Assembly: GCF_014164585.1 (NCBI RefSeq)
Contig: NZ_JACJFM010000005.1
Location: 62,001 to 126,000, forward strand
DNA from: Oceanospirillum sediminis
Lineage (GTDB): Bacteria; Pseudomonadota; Gammaproteobacteria; Pseudomonadales; Halomonadaceae
Direction of reading: 5' to 3'
Length of the DNA stretch: 64,000 bases
Shown here: positions 45,601 through 54,315 of the stretch, piece after piece
How positions within the stretch are numbered: the stretch's first letter is position 1
How the letters are laid out: every line of letters begins with the position of its first letter
Program-made: the position numbers and the translations under genes
The notes under the pieces: model-generated
The model's input: the letters and a program-made list of their open reading frames with translations, nothing else
The model's database searches: none
Told to the model about the DNA's origin: nothing

Positions 45601-46585
45601 CATGCATGATGATGAGGAATCTGTTGAGTTTCTTCAGGAGATTGGTAAAGCCGGTAATCACCTGATGTCCCTTATCAATGAGGTGCTCGATCTGGAAAGG
45701 ATCGAGGCGGGAAGAATTGAGCTTGAGATTACTGCAACAGATCCGGTTGCCCTGTTAGAAGAGTGCTGCTCAGTGATTGAGCCTGTTGCTGAGCGTTATG
45801 GTATTACGCTGGTAAATCTGAGTCGTGATCATTCTGCATTATATGTTCAGGCTGATTATGTCAGGCTCAAGCAAATTCTGCTTAACCTGATCTCTAATGG
45901 TATCAAGTATAACAAACCTGCCGGGCAGGTGACTGTTGAGCTGATTGTGAAAGATCGGGAATGTGAGATCACTGTGCGTGATACCGGGGTTGGTATTTCC
46001 GAAGAGCAGCAACAGCACTTATTTGAATCTTTCAACAGACTGCATGCGGAAGGCAGTGATATTGAAGGTACAGGCATGGGGCTAGTGATCAGCAAAAGGC
46101 TGGTTGAACTGATGTCCGGCTCACTCTCTTATCAGAGTGAGGAAAATGTTGGCAGCTGCTTTTCTGTAATATTGCCATGTGCTCTGGATGCTGTCGGTAA
46201 AATACAAACCACGGTTGGTTATCTTGATGAAGGGCTGCCAGGTACTGAAAAAGTGCTGTTTGCTACTCTTGAGGGCAGTGTTGGAGAATGTTGTCCTGAA
46301 CTGGAGCCAGAGTTAATTGCACGGGGCGTCACTCTGGTTCATTCCGGGATGAGCTTTCTGGAAAAATCATTGCAGCAGGAGTTTAACTATCTGATTCTTG
46401 ATGAAGCAGTGGATGATATTCCAATTGATGAGTTAATTGGTTATCTGGAGGACGGAGGCGTGTTTGAAAAAACGCATCTGCTTATTCTTACCAGCGCAGG
46501 GGGTACTCCGGATAAATGGGGGACAGACAGCAATGATGTGCGGTTATACAGGAAAGGTAGTCATTCTGATCCGCTTTTGCATTGA
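42665..46585 (+). CDS. Multi-sensor membrane histidine kinase with receiver-like tail
   Basis: A 1306-residue sensor. TM1 is about 15-34, a periplasmic Cache-type domain 36-308 and TM2 about 313-334. Three PAS domains start near 370, 494 and 624, and a GAF domain spans about 763-935. HisKA has phospho-acceptor H961 (SHELRTPMNA). HATPase_c carries an N box (NLISNGIKYN), G1 (DTGVGIS) and G2 (GTGMGL). The last about 130 residues (from about 1180) resemble a receiver fold (FNYLILDEAVDDIP, LLILTSAGG), but a standard phospho-Asp with Lys is not evident, so it may be a pseudo-receiver. No response regulator is adjacent. Ligand and partner are unknown. Confidence 0.88.
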   Translation: MARELKTSLLPSVKQLLLLLLASIAIIGSAIWSYSRLEEEGFSRLESGFQSRLGNVHQALSVWSRNKKTSVYTWANQPELMRLMAPFFNDASETGQKLAHMGLEEFFRPVLSNPEIVAFYLVGPGNHVLSSNLPQAIGKVSPLVLNKVANHKVWRGHTVITAPEYIKRKEMHSRQFSAAMIQSERFDEDALLIFEIDSETVFFELIQKAAFGKTGESYIFNHDGLLLSPSRFTNQTLYIREDAADNSQVELRPLTLLAKEALGGKSGVSVRSSYTGYRGEQQIGVWLWDDLLGIGLAVEQSADEGWYLLNQVRNAFIIFVCVSCLLCLVFVLYTSYRSALRSQKEVQTRQDLTRQLEKLHHEKTTQIAFREARYRSIIDTAWDAIFTVDGNGIIQSLNPAVGRIFGGGADAYLEVPVGDIVRVKGDFGGQLSLLTLQSRQSFEAIGIRSDGTSFPVAVSCSRTSSGDAPLYTVILRDISQQKKTEQDIRAIQQRLEMSQAFAHIGTWEWSLKTDQVTSTDMARALLDLDPALKDVSLEFFFSHLDKTDLARLRNEINQAITENQPFSCECRLFDDYGLPEQDGITGRCHWLLIQGTPITENQITRRVIGHIQKITEQKQSASQLEDARSMLSLVLDTIPSGVYWKDSSLKIAGVNTQFARDTGFDVDELIGKSDSEVYQDQKQAALVETLDRCVIETELPRLNEQGLYHMNDGRWRKIEISRLPIKNADNQPVGVLGVYSDVTERVEAQVNLQRHHRLLASIYTTQLSYFSGASRQEIFKTLLDEVLSLTESEYGFIGQTCFNRDNQIYLKTFAITDISWNPETRDLYQSMAEEGLEFFNLDTLFGYTLKTAETVISNDPKNDIRSGGIPEGHPSLNAYLGVPLMKGKELVGMIGIANRKGGYNDELVKFLRPMLTTCANLIVALNSDDAIKQAQQQLIRAKTQAEKASQAKTEFLSRMSHELRTPMNAILGFTRLLESMHDDEESVEFLQEIGKAGNHLMSLINEVLDLERIEAGRIELEITATDPVALLEECCSVIEPVAERYGITLVNLSRDHSALYVQADYVRLKQILLNLISNGIKYNKPAGQVTVELIVKDRECEITVRDTGVGISEEQQQHLFESFNRLHAEGSDIEGTGMGLVISKRLVELMSGSLSYQSEENVGSCFSVILPCALDAVGKIQTTVGYLDEGLPGTEKVLFATLEGSVGECCPELEPELIARGVTLVHSGMSFLEKSLQQEFNYLILDEAVDDIPIDELIGYLEDGGVFEKTHLLILTSAGGTPDKWGTDSNDVRLYRKGSHSDPLLH

Positions 46586-46965
46586 GTAGCATATTCAGCG
46601 AGCATAAAATGCCTCACGTTATATAGTCCTTTCGGGCCGTTTGATCTGCTTATTCCAGTGTTGTGGCTATTTTTTTTAATGACTTCTTAGTGTTTTGTTT
46701 TTTATGATTTTTTGGAGCTGTCCTGCAGTGCAGTTCTACTCTTTCCCTGGGGATGCATCCATATATTCTTTAGGATTCAACCTCAAAAACTAGTACCAAA
46801 GTACTATTTTTTGCACTCCAAAGTGCCATGTTGGCATAGCCTCTGATAAACCAAGATATGTCTACCAGCTTGTTAAGCGCAAGTTAATTCAAAACAAATG
46901 CCCTAAAGCGGTTTTTCTTGCCAGAGACCGTTTGATCAGACAAAAACAAACAGAGGCTATATACG
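46586..46965. other. Intergenic region before aldehyde dehydrogenase, with inverted repeats
   Basis: No gene is supported. TAGTAC-caaa-GTACTA (46791-46806, followed by T residues) and TGCCA-tgt-TGGCA (46824-46836) are possible operators or a weak terminator. The GG/GC spacing of a sigma-54 promoter was looked for and not found. Confidence 0.35.
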
Positions 46966-48483
46966 ATGATCTATGCACAACCGGGAACTGAAGGCGCCGT
47001 TGTAAATTTTAAAGAACGCTACGGCAACTTTATTGGCGGTAAATGGGTAGAGCCTGTAAAGGGTCAGTATTTTGAAAATACCTCTCCTGTAAACGGTCAG
47101 GTAATTTGTGAAATCCCACGTTCTTCTGCAGAAGATATTGAGCTGGCACTGGATGCAGCACACGCAGCCAAGGACGCATGGGGCAAAACCTCTGTCACTG
47201 AACGTTCGAACCTGTTGTTGAAGATTGCTGACCGTCTGGAAGCCAATCTGGAGAAAATCGCAGTCGCTGAAACTTATGATAACGGTAAGGCAGTGCGTGA
47301 AACTCTGGCCGCTGACGTGCCTCTGGCGGTTGATCATTTCCGTTACTTTGCGGGTTGTATCCGTGCGCAGGAAGGTTCTATCGGTGAAGTTGACCACAAC
47401 ACTGTGGCGTACCACTTCCACGAGCCTCTGGGTGTTGTCGGTCAGATTATTCCCTGGAACTTCCCTCTGCTGATGGCAGCCTGGAAGATTGCTCCTGCAC
47501 TGGCTGCGGGTAACTGTATCGTACTGAAGCCGGCTGAGCAGACGCCTGCTTCTATTCTGGTGCTGCTGGAAACTATCGAAGACCTTCTGCCTGCAGGTGT
47601 TCTTAACGTTGTTAACGGTTACGGTGCTGAAGCGGGTCAGGCTCTGGCAACGTCTACCCGTATCGCTAAGATCGCGTTCACCGGTTCTACTCCTGTGGGG
47701 TCTCATATCCTGAAATGTGCAGCTGAGAACATTATTCCTTCTACTGTTGAGCTGGGTGGTAAGTCTCCAAATATCTACTTCAACGATGTAATGGACCAGG
47801 AAGACGAGTTTATCAGCAAGTGTGTTGAAGGAACTGTACTGGCGTTCTTCAACCAGGGTGAAGTATGTACTTGTCCTTCCCGTCTGCTGATTCAGGAAGA
47901 TATCTACGAAGCCTTTATCGGTAAAGTCATTGAACGTATCGGTCAGATCAAACGTGGTAACCCACTGGATACTGAAGTAATGGTAGGTGCTCAGGCTTCT
48001 CAAGAGCAGTTCGACAAGATCCTGGGTTACCTGGATATCGGTCGTAACGAAGGTGCTGAAGTACTGATCGGTGGTGATAAAGAAGCACTGAGTGATGAGC
48101 TGGGCGGTTACTACATCCAGCCGACTCTGCTGAAAGGCACCAACGACATGCGTGTATTCCAGGAAGAGATCTTCGGTCCTGTAGTATCTGTTACCACGTT
48201 TAAAGATGAAGCCGAAGCGCTGGCTATCGCTAACGATTCTGAGTTTGGTCTGGGTGCAGGTGTATGGACCCGTGACATGAACCTATCTTACCGCATGGGG
48301 CGTGGTATCCAGGCGGGTCGTGTATGGACTAACTGCTACCACCAGTACCCGGCACACGCTGCATTCGGCGGTTACAAGAAGTCTGGTGTAGGTCGTGAGA
48401 CTCACAAAATGATGCTGGATCACTATCAGCAGACTAAAAACATGCTGGTAAGCTACGATATCAATCCTCTGGGCTTCTTCTAA
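46966..48483 (+). CDS. NAD(P)-dependent aldehyde dehydrogenase (AldB/AcoD type)
   Basis: A 505-residue enzyme. Landmarks are [19 protein letters not shown] (about 162-180, cofactor pocket), [18 protein letters not shown], the general-base Glu in [12 protein letters not shown] and the nucleophile Cys in [14 protein letters not shown] (about 303). Similarity is closest to E. coli AldB (512) and acetoin-linked AcoD, which oxidise acetaldehyde and other short aldehydes to acids. Codon use is strongly biased to ggt, cgt, gct, aac and ctg, unlike its neighbours, indicating high expression. A convergent Lrp-type regulator gene follows. Confidence 0.92.
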   Translation: MIYAQPGTEGAVVNFKERYGNFIGGKWVEPVKGQYFENTSPVNGQVICEIPRSSAEDIELALDAAHAAKDAWGKTSVTERSNLLLKIADRLEANLEKIAVAETYDNGKAVRETLAADVPLAVDHFRYFAGCIRAQEGSIGEVDHNTVAYHFHEPLGVVGQIIPWNFPLLMAAWKIAPALAAGNCIVLKPAEQTPASILVLLETIEDLLPAGVLNVVNGYGAEAGQALATSTRIAKIAFTGSTPVGSHILKCAAENIIPSTVELGGKSPNIYFNDVMDQEDEFISKCVEGTVLAFFNQGEVCTCPSRLLIQEDIYEAFIGKVIERIGQIKRGNPLDTEVMVGAQASQEQFDKILGYLDIGRNEGAEVLIGGDKEALSDELGGYYIQPTLLKGTNDMRVFQEEIFGPVVSVTTFKDEAEALAIANDSEFGLGAGVWTRDMNLSYRMGRGIQAGRVWTNCYHQYPAHAAFGGYKKSGVGRETHKMMLDHYQQTKNMLVSYDINPLGFF

Positions 48484-48660
48484 GTCTTTTTACAGGGAAA
48501 GCCTCAGGCTTTCCCTACTGGTTCCGAGCAGTCTAAGCTTGATGGCTGTAAGGCCAGAATGCGTTGTCAACTCTCAACGGCCTGTTGTGTGGGTCGTTTT
48601 TATTCCTGCTAAGTCATCTTCTTGGGAAGCTATTGCACCGCTCTGGCGGTGCTTTTTTAT
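48484..48660 (+). terminator. Hairpin-rich 3' region ending in an intrinsic terminator
   Basis: The clear terminator is GCACCGC-tctg-GCGGTGC (48635-48652) followed by TTTTTT. Two more hairpins precede it: AGGGAAAGCC-tca-GGCTTTCCCT (48494-48516) and a bipartite stem with CGTTG/CAACG (about 48550-48590). Confidence 0.75.
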
Positions 48661-48718
48661 CCAGAGGTTCAGAGTGACTCTGTAACCCGAAAAAACAGTG
48701 TATTCGTATATCCGGTTA

Positions 48719-49213
48719 TCAGCCAATATGATTCAGTGGCATGTCGGTTTTACTCTTTACCCGGCGCAGAACAAAGCTGGTTCGAATGCTGGTGACACCT
48801 TCGATTCTATTCAGTTCTTTCAGTAAAAAGTGTTCATAGTAGGCCATGTCTGGCATTACAACTTTCAAAAGAAAATCGGCATCACTGCCTGTGATGAGCG
48901 AGCACTCCATGACTTCATCATAGTTCATGACTTTACGCTCAAAGTTCTCCAGACGTTCAGGTATCTGACATTCGAGGCAGACATGCACATAAATTGTCAG
49001 GTCGAGTCCAAGTGCTGTCTGGTCTAATAAGGTAACGCGTTTACAGATGATTCCTGCTTCTTCCAGTAATCTGACTCGTCTTGCGCAAGGCGATGCAGAC
49101 AAACCAACACGTTCTGCCAGTTCAAGGTTACTGATATCACTGTCTTTTTGTAGCTCTATCAGAATTTTTCTGTCAATTCGATCCAGTTTTCTGGAGGCGG
49201 TATTCTGGTACAT
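48719..49213 (-). CDS. Lrp/AsnC-family transcriptional regulator
   Basis: A 164-residue regulator. The N-terminal helix-turn-helix is about 10-65 (LDRIDRKILIELQKDSDISN, then LELAERVGLSASPCARRVRLLEEAG in part). The C-terminal RAM domain is about 75-155 (VMECSLITGSDADFLLKV). Such proteins bind amino acids or related effectors. It faces the aldehyde dehydrogenase gene, but whether it controls that gene is not shown. An inverted repeat upstream (49255-49279) could be its own operator. Confidence 0.9.
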   Translation of the reverse strand: MYQNTASRKLDRIDRKILIELQKDSDISNLELAERVGLSASPCARRVRLLEEAGIICKRVTLLDQTALGLDLTIYVHVCLECQIPERLENFERKVMNYDEVMECSLITGSDADFLLKVVMPDMAYYEHFLLKELNRIEGVTSIRTSFVLRRVKSKTDMPLNHIG

Positions 49214-49546
49214 AAGATTTTTATTCTTGTTTGTTTCGATTGCTTTCTCTAAGTAAGTGAAACAGTTTGCTTTTCACTTGTTCAGGGAAAAACCTTAGTT
49301 TTTCTTGATGTTCATCTGGTGATTATAAGTGTTTTCTTCTGAATTATGAGCATGTTTTTGTGAGAATCTTTTATATGCTGGTAAAAATGTGAAAATTCAG
49401 AATAAAGCATGTGTCATAACCGATTTTATAGAATAAATACACTACTCTTTGTGTCGTTAAATTTTATCAGGATCTTGAGATGGGTCAGCGTACCAGGCGA
49501 CATAGCATGCTTAAATGCCTGAGTTATGTTCTGAGAAGTTGATAGT
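49214..49546. other. Intergenic region with inverted repeat before the Lrp gene
   Basis: No gene is supported. AAGTGAAA (49255-49262) and TTTCACTT (49272-49279) form an 8-bp dyad about 40 bp before the Lrp start, plausible for autoregulation. Confidence 0.4.
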
Positions 49547-52177
49547 ATGAGTTTATTCAGGCCCATCCGGTGTTTTTTTCGTACTCTGAAAGGCTATGTT
49601 CTGGCTGCTATTATGGCTGTTTCCCTCACAGTATTTTTCAGTGTCACTCTGACAGCAACACTGCTTTACGAAAACATCATTCATAAGCTTGCTGAAGAAA
49701 GCTCTCAGACAATTGCACAGAGCACGTTCAATTCCATGTTTCAGGTCATGCGGCAGGGCTGGACGAGAGAAGATCTGGAAAACTTTATTGCATCAACTAA
49801 AGATGTGATGTCGGATAGTTCTTACGATATTGAAATTTATCGAGGCGAAAAAGTCAGAGTGCTGTTTGGTGATATAGAGCAGCCAGAAATGGATGCGCGG
49901 CTGGTTCAGGCTTTTAAAAATGGCGAAGAAGCCGTCGTTAAAACAGGGGACGTTATTCGACGGATTTTTCCTCTTAAAGCAAGAAATGAATGTATCCAGT
50001 GCCATGTCAATGTAAAAGCCGGTGATGTACTGGGAGTAATGGACTTACGCCAGAACCTGCAGCCCATCAGTGATAGAGTCAGAACAAATAATATCAGTTT
50101 GTTTGTACTGTTCGCCTGCCTGATACTGGCGGCTGCACTGGTTATTTCAGCCTATCTCGCTGTCGTTATTAAACGTTCGATGGAGTCTTTCAGGCAAAGA
50201 CTGGCTCCAGTCGAAACAGTTAAAGATTTCAAAAAGTTGCAGACTGCCGATTTCGATTTTTATTTTGATGAGTTTAATCAGGCTTTCAGGCATGTCGGCG
50301 CACTGATGGAAAAACTCAAGGATGTGGCGGTTGATAAGGAAATTCTTGAATTTGAAATTCGATTACTCAGTAAATTTATTATCACATCAGATGTGGTGCG
50401 GGACTGGCGGGATTTTATTAAAGACCTGCTGGTGGATATTAATACCATTATCACAGCCCATACGCTGGTTACGATTTTTCAGGTAGAAGAGGAAGGTTAT
50501 GAGCTGGAGGTATTCTGGTATCAGAGTGTCTCAGATCGGAGCAAGCAAGAGTTTGAGAGCTATCTGCATCAACAGCTGAAAGGTAATAGTCATTTTCAGA
50601 ATGGAAGCCTGATTCTGAGCATTACTCATCATATAGCCAGTCCGGATACCGGAGGGGAACCGAGACATCTGAGTCAACAGGATATTGAGCTACAGACTAA
50701 ATCTTTACTTCTGGAAGCGCCAAAAATTGGTGGTGTTGTCGGCATTGGTGTGCAGTCTGATCTGGCTCGGGACCCTATCAGACATATAGTGATTGATGGC
50801 ATCCTGACAACCTTGTTAAATCTGGTAGGTTCAGTGAAGGCTATTTATAAATACACTAAAGACCTGGAATACTATGCCACTCGGGACCCTCTTACCAGTT
50901 TACACAACCAGAGAATGTTTAAAGAGTTACTGGGCTACGAAATTGGCCGAGCTGAGAGGCATCATCAGAAGTTTGCCTTGCTAATGCTGGATATGGATAA
51001 TTTTAAGCTGGTAAATGACAGATATGGTCATGCTTTTGGCGACCACTTTCTGCAGGAATTTGCTCATGTCCTGGAAAGTGCTGTCAGACCTGGTGATATG
51101 CTGGCACGGTATGGTGGCGATGAGTTTACGATAATTCTTCCGGAGGCCACGGAAGAACAGGCGCATCTGGTTGCCCAGAGAGTACGCTTGAATCTGGAAA
51201 AAATGCAGCTGAAAAGTCCGGATGATGCTGTTGTACATGCGACCACATCTATTGGTATTGCAATGTATCCGCATCATGGTGATAACGCCCGTGATCTGTT
51301 TCTAATGGCTGACAATATGATGTATAAAGCCAAAAAACAGGGCCGTAATGCTATTGCCTTACCTGATGAGGATGAAGTGGCTGAAGTGTTCCGCCAGGTT
51401 GGTGCCAAAAATATTATGGTACTGAGAGCACTTGAGGAAAAAAGAGTTGTACCTTTCTTTCAGCCTATCGTTGATTGTCAATCCGGGGAAGTCATTATTC
51501 ATGAGCTTCTGATGCGTATTGAACAGGATGGAAAAATTGTTCCTGCCGGAGAGTTTATTGATATTGCTGAAGGCATTGGTGTGGTTCATAAAATGGACTA
51601 TATGCTGATTGAGAAAGCGTTTGATCAGATGAATCAGCAGAGTTATACCGGGAAATTGTTTATTAACTTGTCTCCTAAATCATTAATTGTTAATGAGTTT
51701 ATTACTCATATCAGACAGTTGGCTCAGCGATACCATATAGTTCCTGAAAGGATTGTTTTTGAGCTGACGGAGCGGGAGACAGTCAGTAACCTGACTTTAC
51801 TGGAAAAATTTGTTCTGGACCTTAAACTGGAAGGGTTCAGTTTTGCGATTGATGATTTTGGTTCTGGGTTCTCATCATTTCATTACATCAAGCATTTTCC
51901 AATTGATGTCATCAAGATTGAAGGTGAATTTATCCGCAATATGCTCCAGGATGAAAAATATATGGCTTTTGTTAAAAGTATTGTTACTCTGGCTCAGAAT
52001 CTGGATATCCGGACAGTGGCTGAATTCATTGAAGATGAAGAGATTATGAATGCTGTCAGGGAGCTGGGTATTGACTTTGCTCAGGGATATCATCTGGGAA
52101 TGCCTGGAGCGATATTGGTGCAACCTATTGATAATCAAAAAAATACTGGTGAATTTATTCCCGGTAATATAATGTAA
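49547..52177 (+). CDS. Periplasmic c-type haem sensor with GGDEF and variant EAL domains
   Basis: An 876-residue membrane protein. TM1 is about 17-40, a periplasmic sensor 41-180 with CIQCH at 149-153 (haem-c site), and TM2 about 180-205. A middle cytoplasmic region (about 260-435) is GAF-like at best; GGDEF follows (about 440-600) and an EAL-type domain (about 625-870). The cyclase motif GGDEF (about 523-527) and inhibition site RPGD are intact. In the phosphodiesterase domain EAL reads ELL (about 653), but NLSP, ELTE, DDFGSGFS, KIE and AEFIED are kept, so activity is possible. The sensor is paralogous to that of the gene at 11066 (GWTRE motif and haem motif at matching positions). Confidence 0.87.
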   Translation: MSLFRPIRCFFRTLKGYVLAAIMAVSLTVFFSVTLTATLLYENIIHKLAEESSQTIAQSTFNSMFQVMRQGWTREDLENFIASTKDVMSDSSYDIEIYRGEKVRVLFGDIEQPEMDARLVQAFKNGEEAVVKTGDVIRRIFPLKARNECIQCHVNVKAGDVLGVMDLRQNLQPISDRVRTNNISLFVLFACLILAAALVISAYLAVVIKRSMESFRQRLAPVETVKDFKKLQTADFDFYFDEFNQAFRHVGALMEKLKDVAVDKEILEFEIRLLSKFIITSDVVRDWRDFIKDLLVDINTIITAHTLVTIFQVEEEGYELEVFWYQSVSDRSKQEFESYLHQQLKGNSHFQNGSLILSITHHIASPDTGGEPRHLSQQDIELQTKSLLLEAPKIGGVVGIGVQSDLARDPIRHIVIDGILTTLLNLVGSVKAIYKYTKDLEYYATRDPLTSLHNQRMFKELLGYEIGRAERHHQKFALLMLDMDNFKLVNDRYGHAFGDHFLQEFAHVLESAVRPGDMLARYGGDEFTIILPEATEEQAHLVAQRVRLNLEKMQLKSPDDAVVHATTSIGIAMYPHHGDNARDLFLMADNMMYKAKKQGRNAIALPDEDEVAEVFRQVGAKNIMVLRALEEKRVVPFFQPIVDCQSGEVIIHELLMRIEQDGKIVPAGEFIDIAEGIGVVHKMDYMLIEKAFDQMNQQSYTGKLFINLSPKSLIVNEFITHIRQLAQRYHIVPERIVFELTERETVSNLTLLEKFVLDLKLEGFSFAIDDFGSGFSSFHYIKHFPIDVIKIEGEFIRNMLQDEKYMAFVKSIVTLAQNLDIRTVAEFIEDEEIMNAVRELGIDFAQGYHLGMPGAILVQPIDNQKNTGEFIPGNIM

Positions 52178-52216
52178 TAGATATACTTGATTAAACTCAA
52201 GCCCTCAGGTTGTCAT

Positions 52217-54079
52217 ATGAAGAAGGATCGGCAGGTGGAAGCACAGGCGGATATCATGGATGATGTCGAACTACTCAGATTGCGTCAGCAGCTGGAAGAG
52301 CGTATCAGTAAACGGACTGAGGAATTACAGCAAGTACGCAGAAAGCTTCAGCAGGAGATTGGGCAGCATAAAGCAACAGCCAATCGCCTGGAGTTGGTGA
52401 ATCGTATTGTTGAAAAAGCGCACTTTGCAATTACTATCACCGACGCAGATCAGAATATTCTTTACACGAATCCCGCTTATACTTGCCTGACAGGGCGTAA
52501 AGCTTCTGATGTTAAAGGTATGCGAGCCAGTATCAATCAATCCGGACGGCATGATCTGGATTTTTATCGGCAGATGTGGCAAACGCTGTCAGAGTATGAT
52601 TACTGGGAAGGTGAAGTCTGGGACCGAAGGGTTGATGGCAGTCACTTTATGAAGTACTTGTCTATCGAAACGGTCAGGGATGAAGAGGGTAAGATTACTA
52701 ACTTCTTTTCAATATTTACTGATCTGACGGATCAGAAACGCACTGAGCAAGAGCTGGAGCGCCTGACTCATTATGACCCTCTGACGGACTTGCCAAACCG
52801 AATTTTATTCCGCAATCGTTTAGGCCATGAATTTAATATCGCAAACCGTCATAATAGCCGTACTGGATTGATTTTACTGAATATTGATCGTTTTACCCTG
52901 ATTAATCGGGCATTTGGTTTTGATAGTGGAGATGATCTGCTGATTGAAGCTGCAGAGAGATTAAGAGGGTGTATAAGGTGCACTGATCTTCTGGCTCGTC
53001 AGGAGCAAAGACTGGAACGAGACGCAGATATGATCTCCCGGTTAGGGGGAGATGATTTCAGCTTTATTCTCAGTGAGCTGCGTTCTCCGGAAGATGCTGG
53101 TGTTGTCGCTCGTCGGTTGTCTGAAGTTTTTGAAAAACCGTTTCTGGTTAAGGGAGAAGAGGTTTATTTGTCTGCCAGCATGGGTATTGGGGTGTATCCG
53201 GATAATGCCCATGAGGAAGATGATCTTATTCAGATGGCTCAGGGCGCTCTTGATCAGGTCAAAAAAGAAGGTAAGGGTGGATATCGTTTTTGTTCTGATG
53301 ATCAGAACAGGAGCAGTGCAGAGCGTGTGAGACTGGAAACTCGTCTCAGAAAAGCAGTGCAGAATGAAGAGTTTCAGCTGTTCTATCAGCCTAAAACAGA
53401 TCTTGCCTCAGGTCAGATTAAAGGTATGGAGGCTTTATTACGCTGGCCACAACCTGATGGCAGTATGGTTCCTCCTGATGAGTTCATACCTTTAACGGAG
53501 GATACAGGTCTGATAAATCCTCTTGGATACTGGATTGTGCGCCAGGCTTTTCTGGATACGAACCGTATTAATAAGCTCACTGAATTTCCACTGCAAGTTG
53601 CTATCAATCTTTCAGTACGACAGTTCCGCAACCCGGAGCTGGTGATTATGGTGTCAGACCTGATCCGTGAAACAGGCATCAATCCGGAATGGGTTGAGTT
53701 TGAAATTACCGAAAGCATGCTGATTGAAAAAGTAGACGAAGCCTGTGAGGTGATGAAGGGTTTGAGAAAACTGGGGGTAGAGCTTGCGATTGATGATTTT
53801 GGTACAGGCTACTCCTCATTATCCTATTTGCGTCACTTCCCGGTTAATACATTGAAAATTGATCAGACATTTATCAGAGATCTTTCCAGTGATGAAAGCA
53901 GTGAGAGTATTGTGCGTGCAATCATTGGTCTGGGTCATGGGCTTGGCCTTAAAATTGTCGCTGAAGGTATTGAGACTCAGGTGCAGTCCGATTTTCTGAA
54001 ATCGACGGGATGCCAACTTGGGCAAGGATATTATATGTCCCGGCCATTACCTTTAAAGGACTTTATTAAGCTACTTTAA
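52217..54079 (+). CDS. PAS-GGDEF-EAL c-di-GMP turnover protein
   Basis: A 620-residue cytoplasmic protein: a coiled coil (about 10-60), PAS (about 62-180), GGDEF (about 185-350) and EAL (about 370-615). The cyclase motif is GGDDF (about 277-281) with RDAD before it. EAL (about 405-407), NLS, EITE, DDFGTGYS, KID, AEGIET and QGYY are intact, so phosphodiesterase activity is likely and cyclase activity uncertain. ATG 52217 is chosen over a TTG at 52187 on ribosome-binding-site grounds. It begins 39 bp after the haem-sensor GGDEF gene and is probably cotranscribed. Confidence 0.9.
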   Translation: MKKDRQVEAQADIMDDVELLRLRQQLEERISKRTEELQQVRRKLQQEIGQHKATANRLELVNRIVEKAHFAITITDADQNILYTNPAYTCLTGRKASDVKGMRASINQSGRHDLDFYRQMWQTLSEYDYWEGEVWDRRVDGSHFMKYLSIETVRDEEGKITNFFSIFTDLTDQKRTEQELERLTHYDPLTDLPNRILFRNRLGHEFNIANRHNSRTGLILLNIDRFTLINRAFGFDSGDDLLIEAAERLRGCIRCTDLLARQEQRLERDADMISRLGGDDFSFILSELRSPEDAGVVARRLSEVFEKPFLVKGEEVYLSASMGIGVYPDNAHEEDDLIQMAQGALDQVKKEGKGGYRFCSDDQNRSSAERVRLETRLRKAVQNEEFQLFYQPKTDLASGQIKGMEALLRWPQPDGSMVPPDEFIPLTEDTGLINPLGYWIVRQAFLDTNRINKLTEFPLQVAINLSVRQFRNPELVIMVSDLIRETGINPEWVEFEITESMLIEKVDEACEVMKGLRKLGVELAIDDFGTGYSSLSYLRHFPVNTLKIDQTFIRDLSSDESSESIVRAIIGLGHGLGLKIVAEGIETQVQSDFLKSTGCQLGQGYYMSRPLPLKDFIKLL

Positions 54080-54214
54080 TGCATGTTTCAGAGTATTGAG
54101 TTATCAGCGAATATTGTTACAGAAGTGCTTTTCGTCGGGTTATAGTTAATTTTATAAACTGATTCCATTTTTTTTCTTGTCTGTGTTTTCACTCCCACGG
54201 CATAATCAATGCGT

Positions 54215-54240
54215 AGCCTTTTTGAAAGAGGCTTTTTTTA
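54215..54240 (+). terminator. Possible terminator after the PAS-GGDEF-EAL gene
   Basis: A short stem AGCCT/AGGCT (54216-54220, 54230-54234) followed by seven T residues, about 135 bp past the stop. The stem is weak. Confidence 0.4.
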
Positions 54241-54315
54241 CCGTGAGTCCTGGCCAGAACTCTGCTTTATTGTATGTTTATCGATTAAACGTGTACCAGG
54301 GAGATTCAGGTATAT

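Noticed and set aside
46820-46850. Sigma-54 promoter before the aldehyde dehydrogenase
   Set aside because: TTGGCATA resembles a -24 element, but no GC dinucleotide lies 10 bp downstream.
46957-48003. 348-residue open frame on the minus strand
   Set aside because: It is fully antisense to the aldehyde dehydrogenase gene, has low-complexity Arg/Thr/Gln-rich sequence, and arises from that gene's biased codon use.
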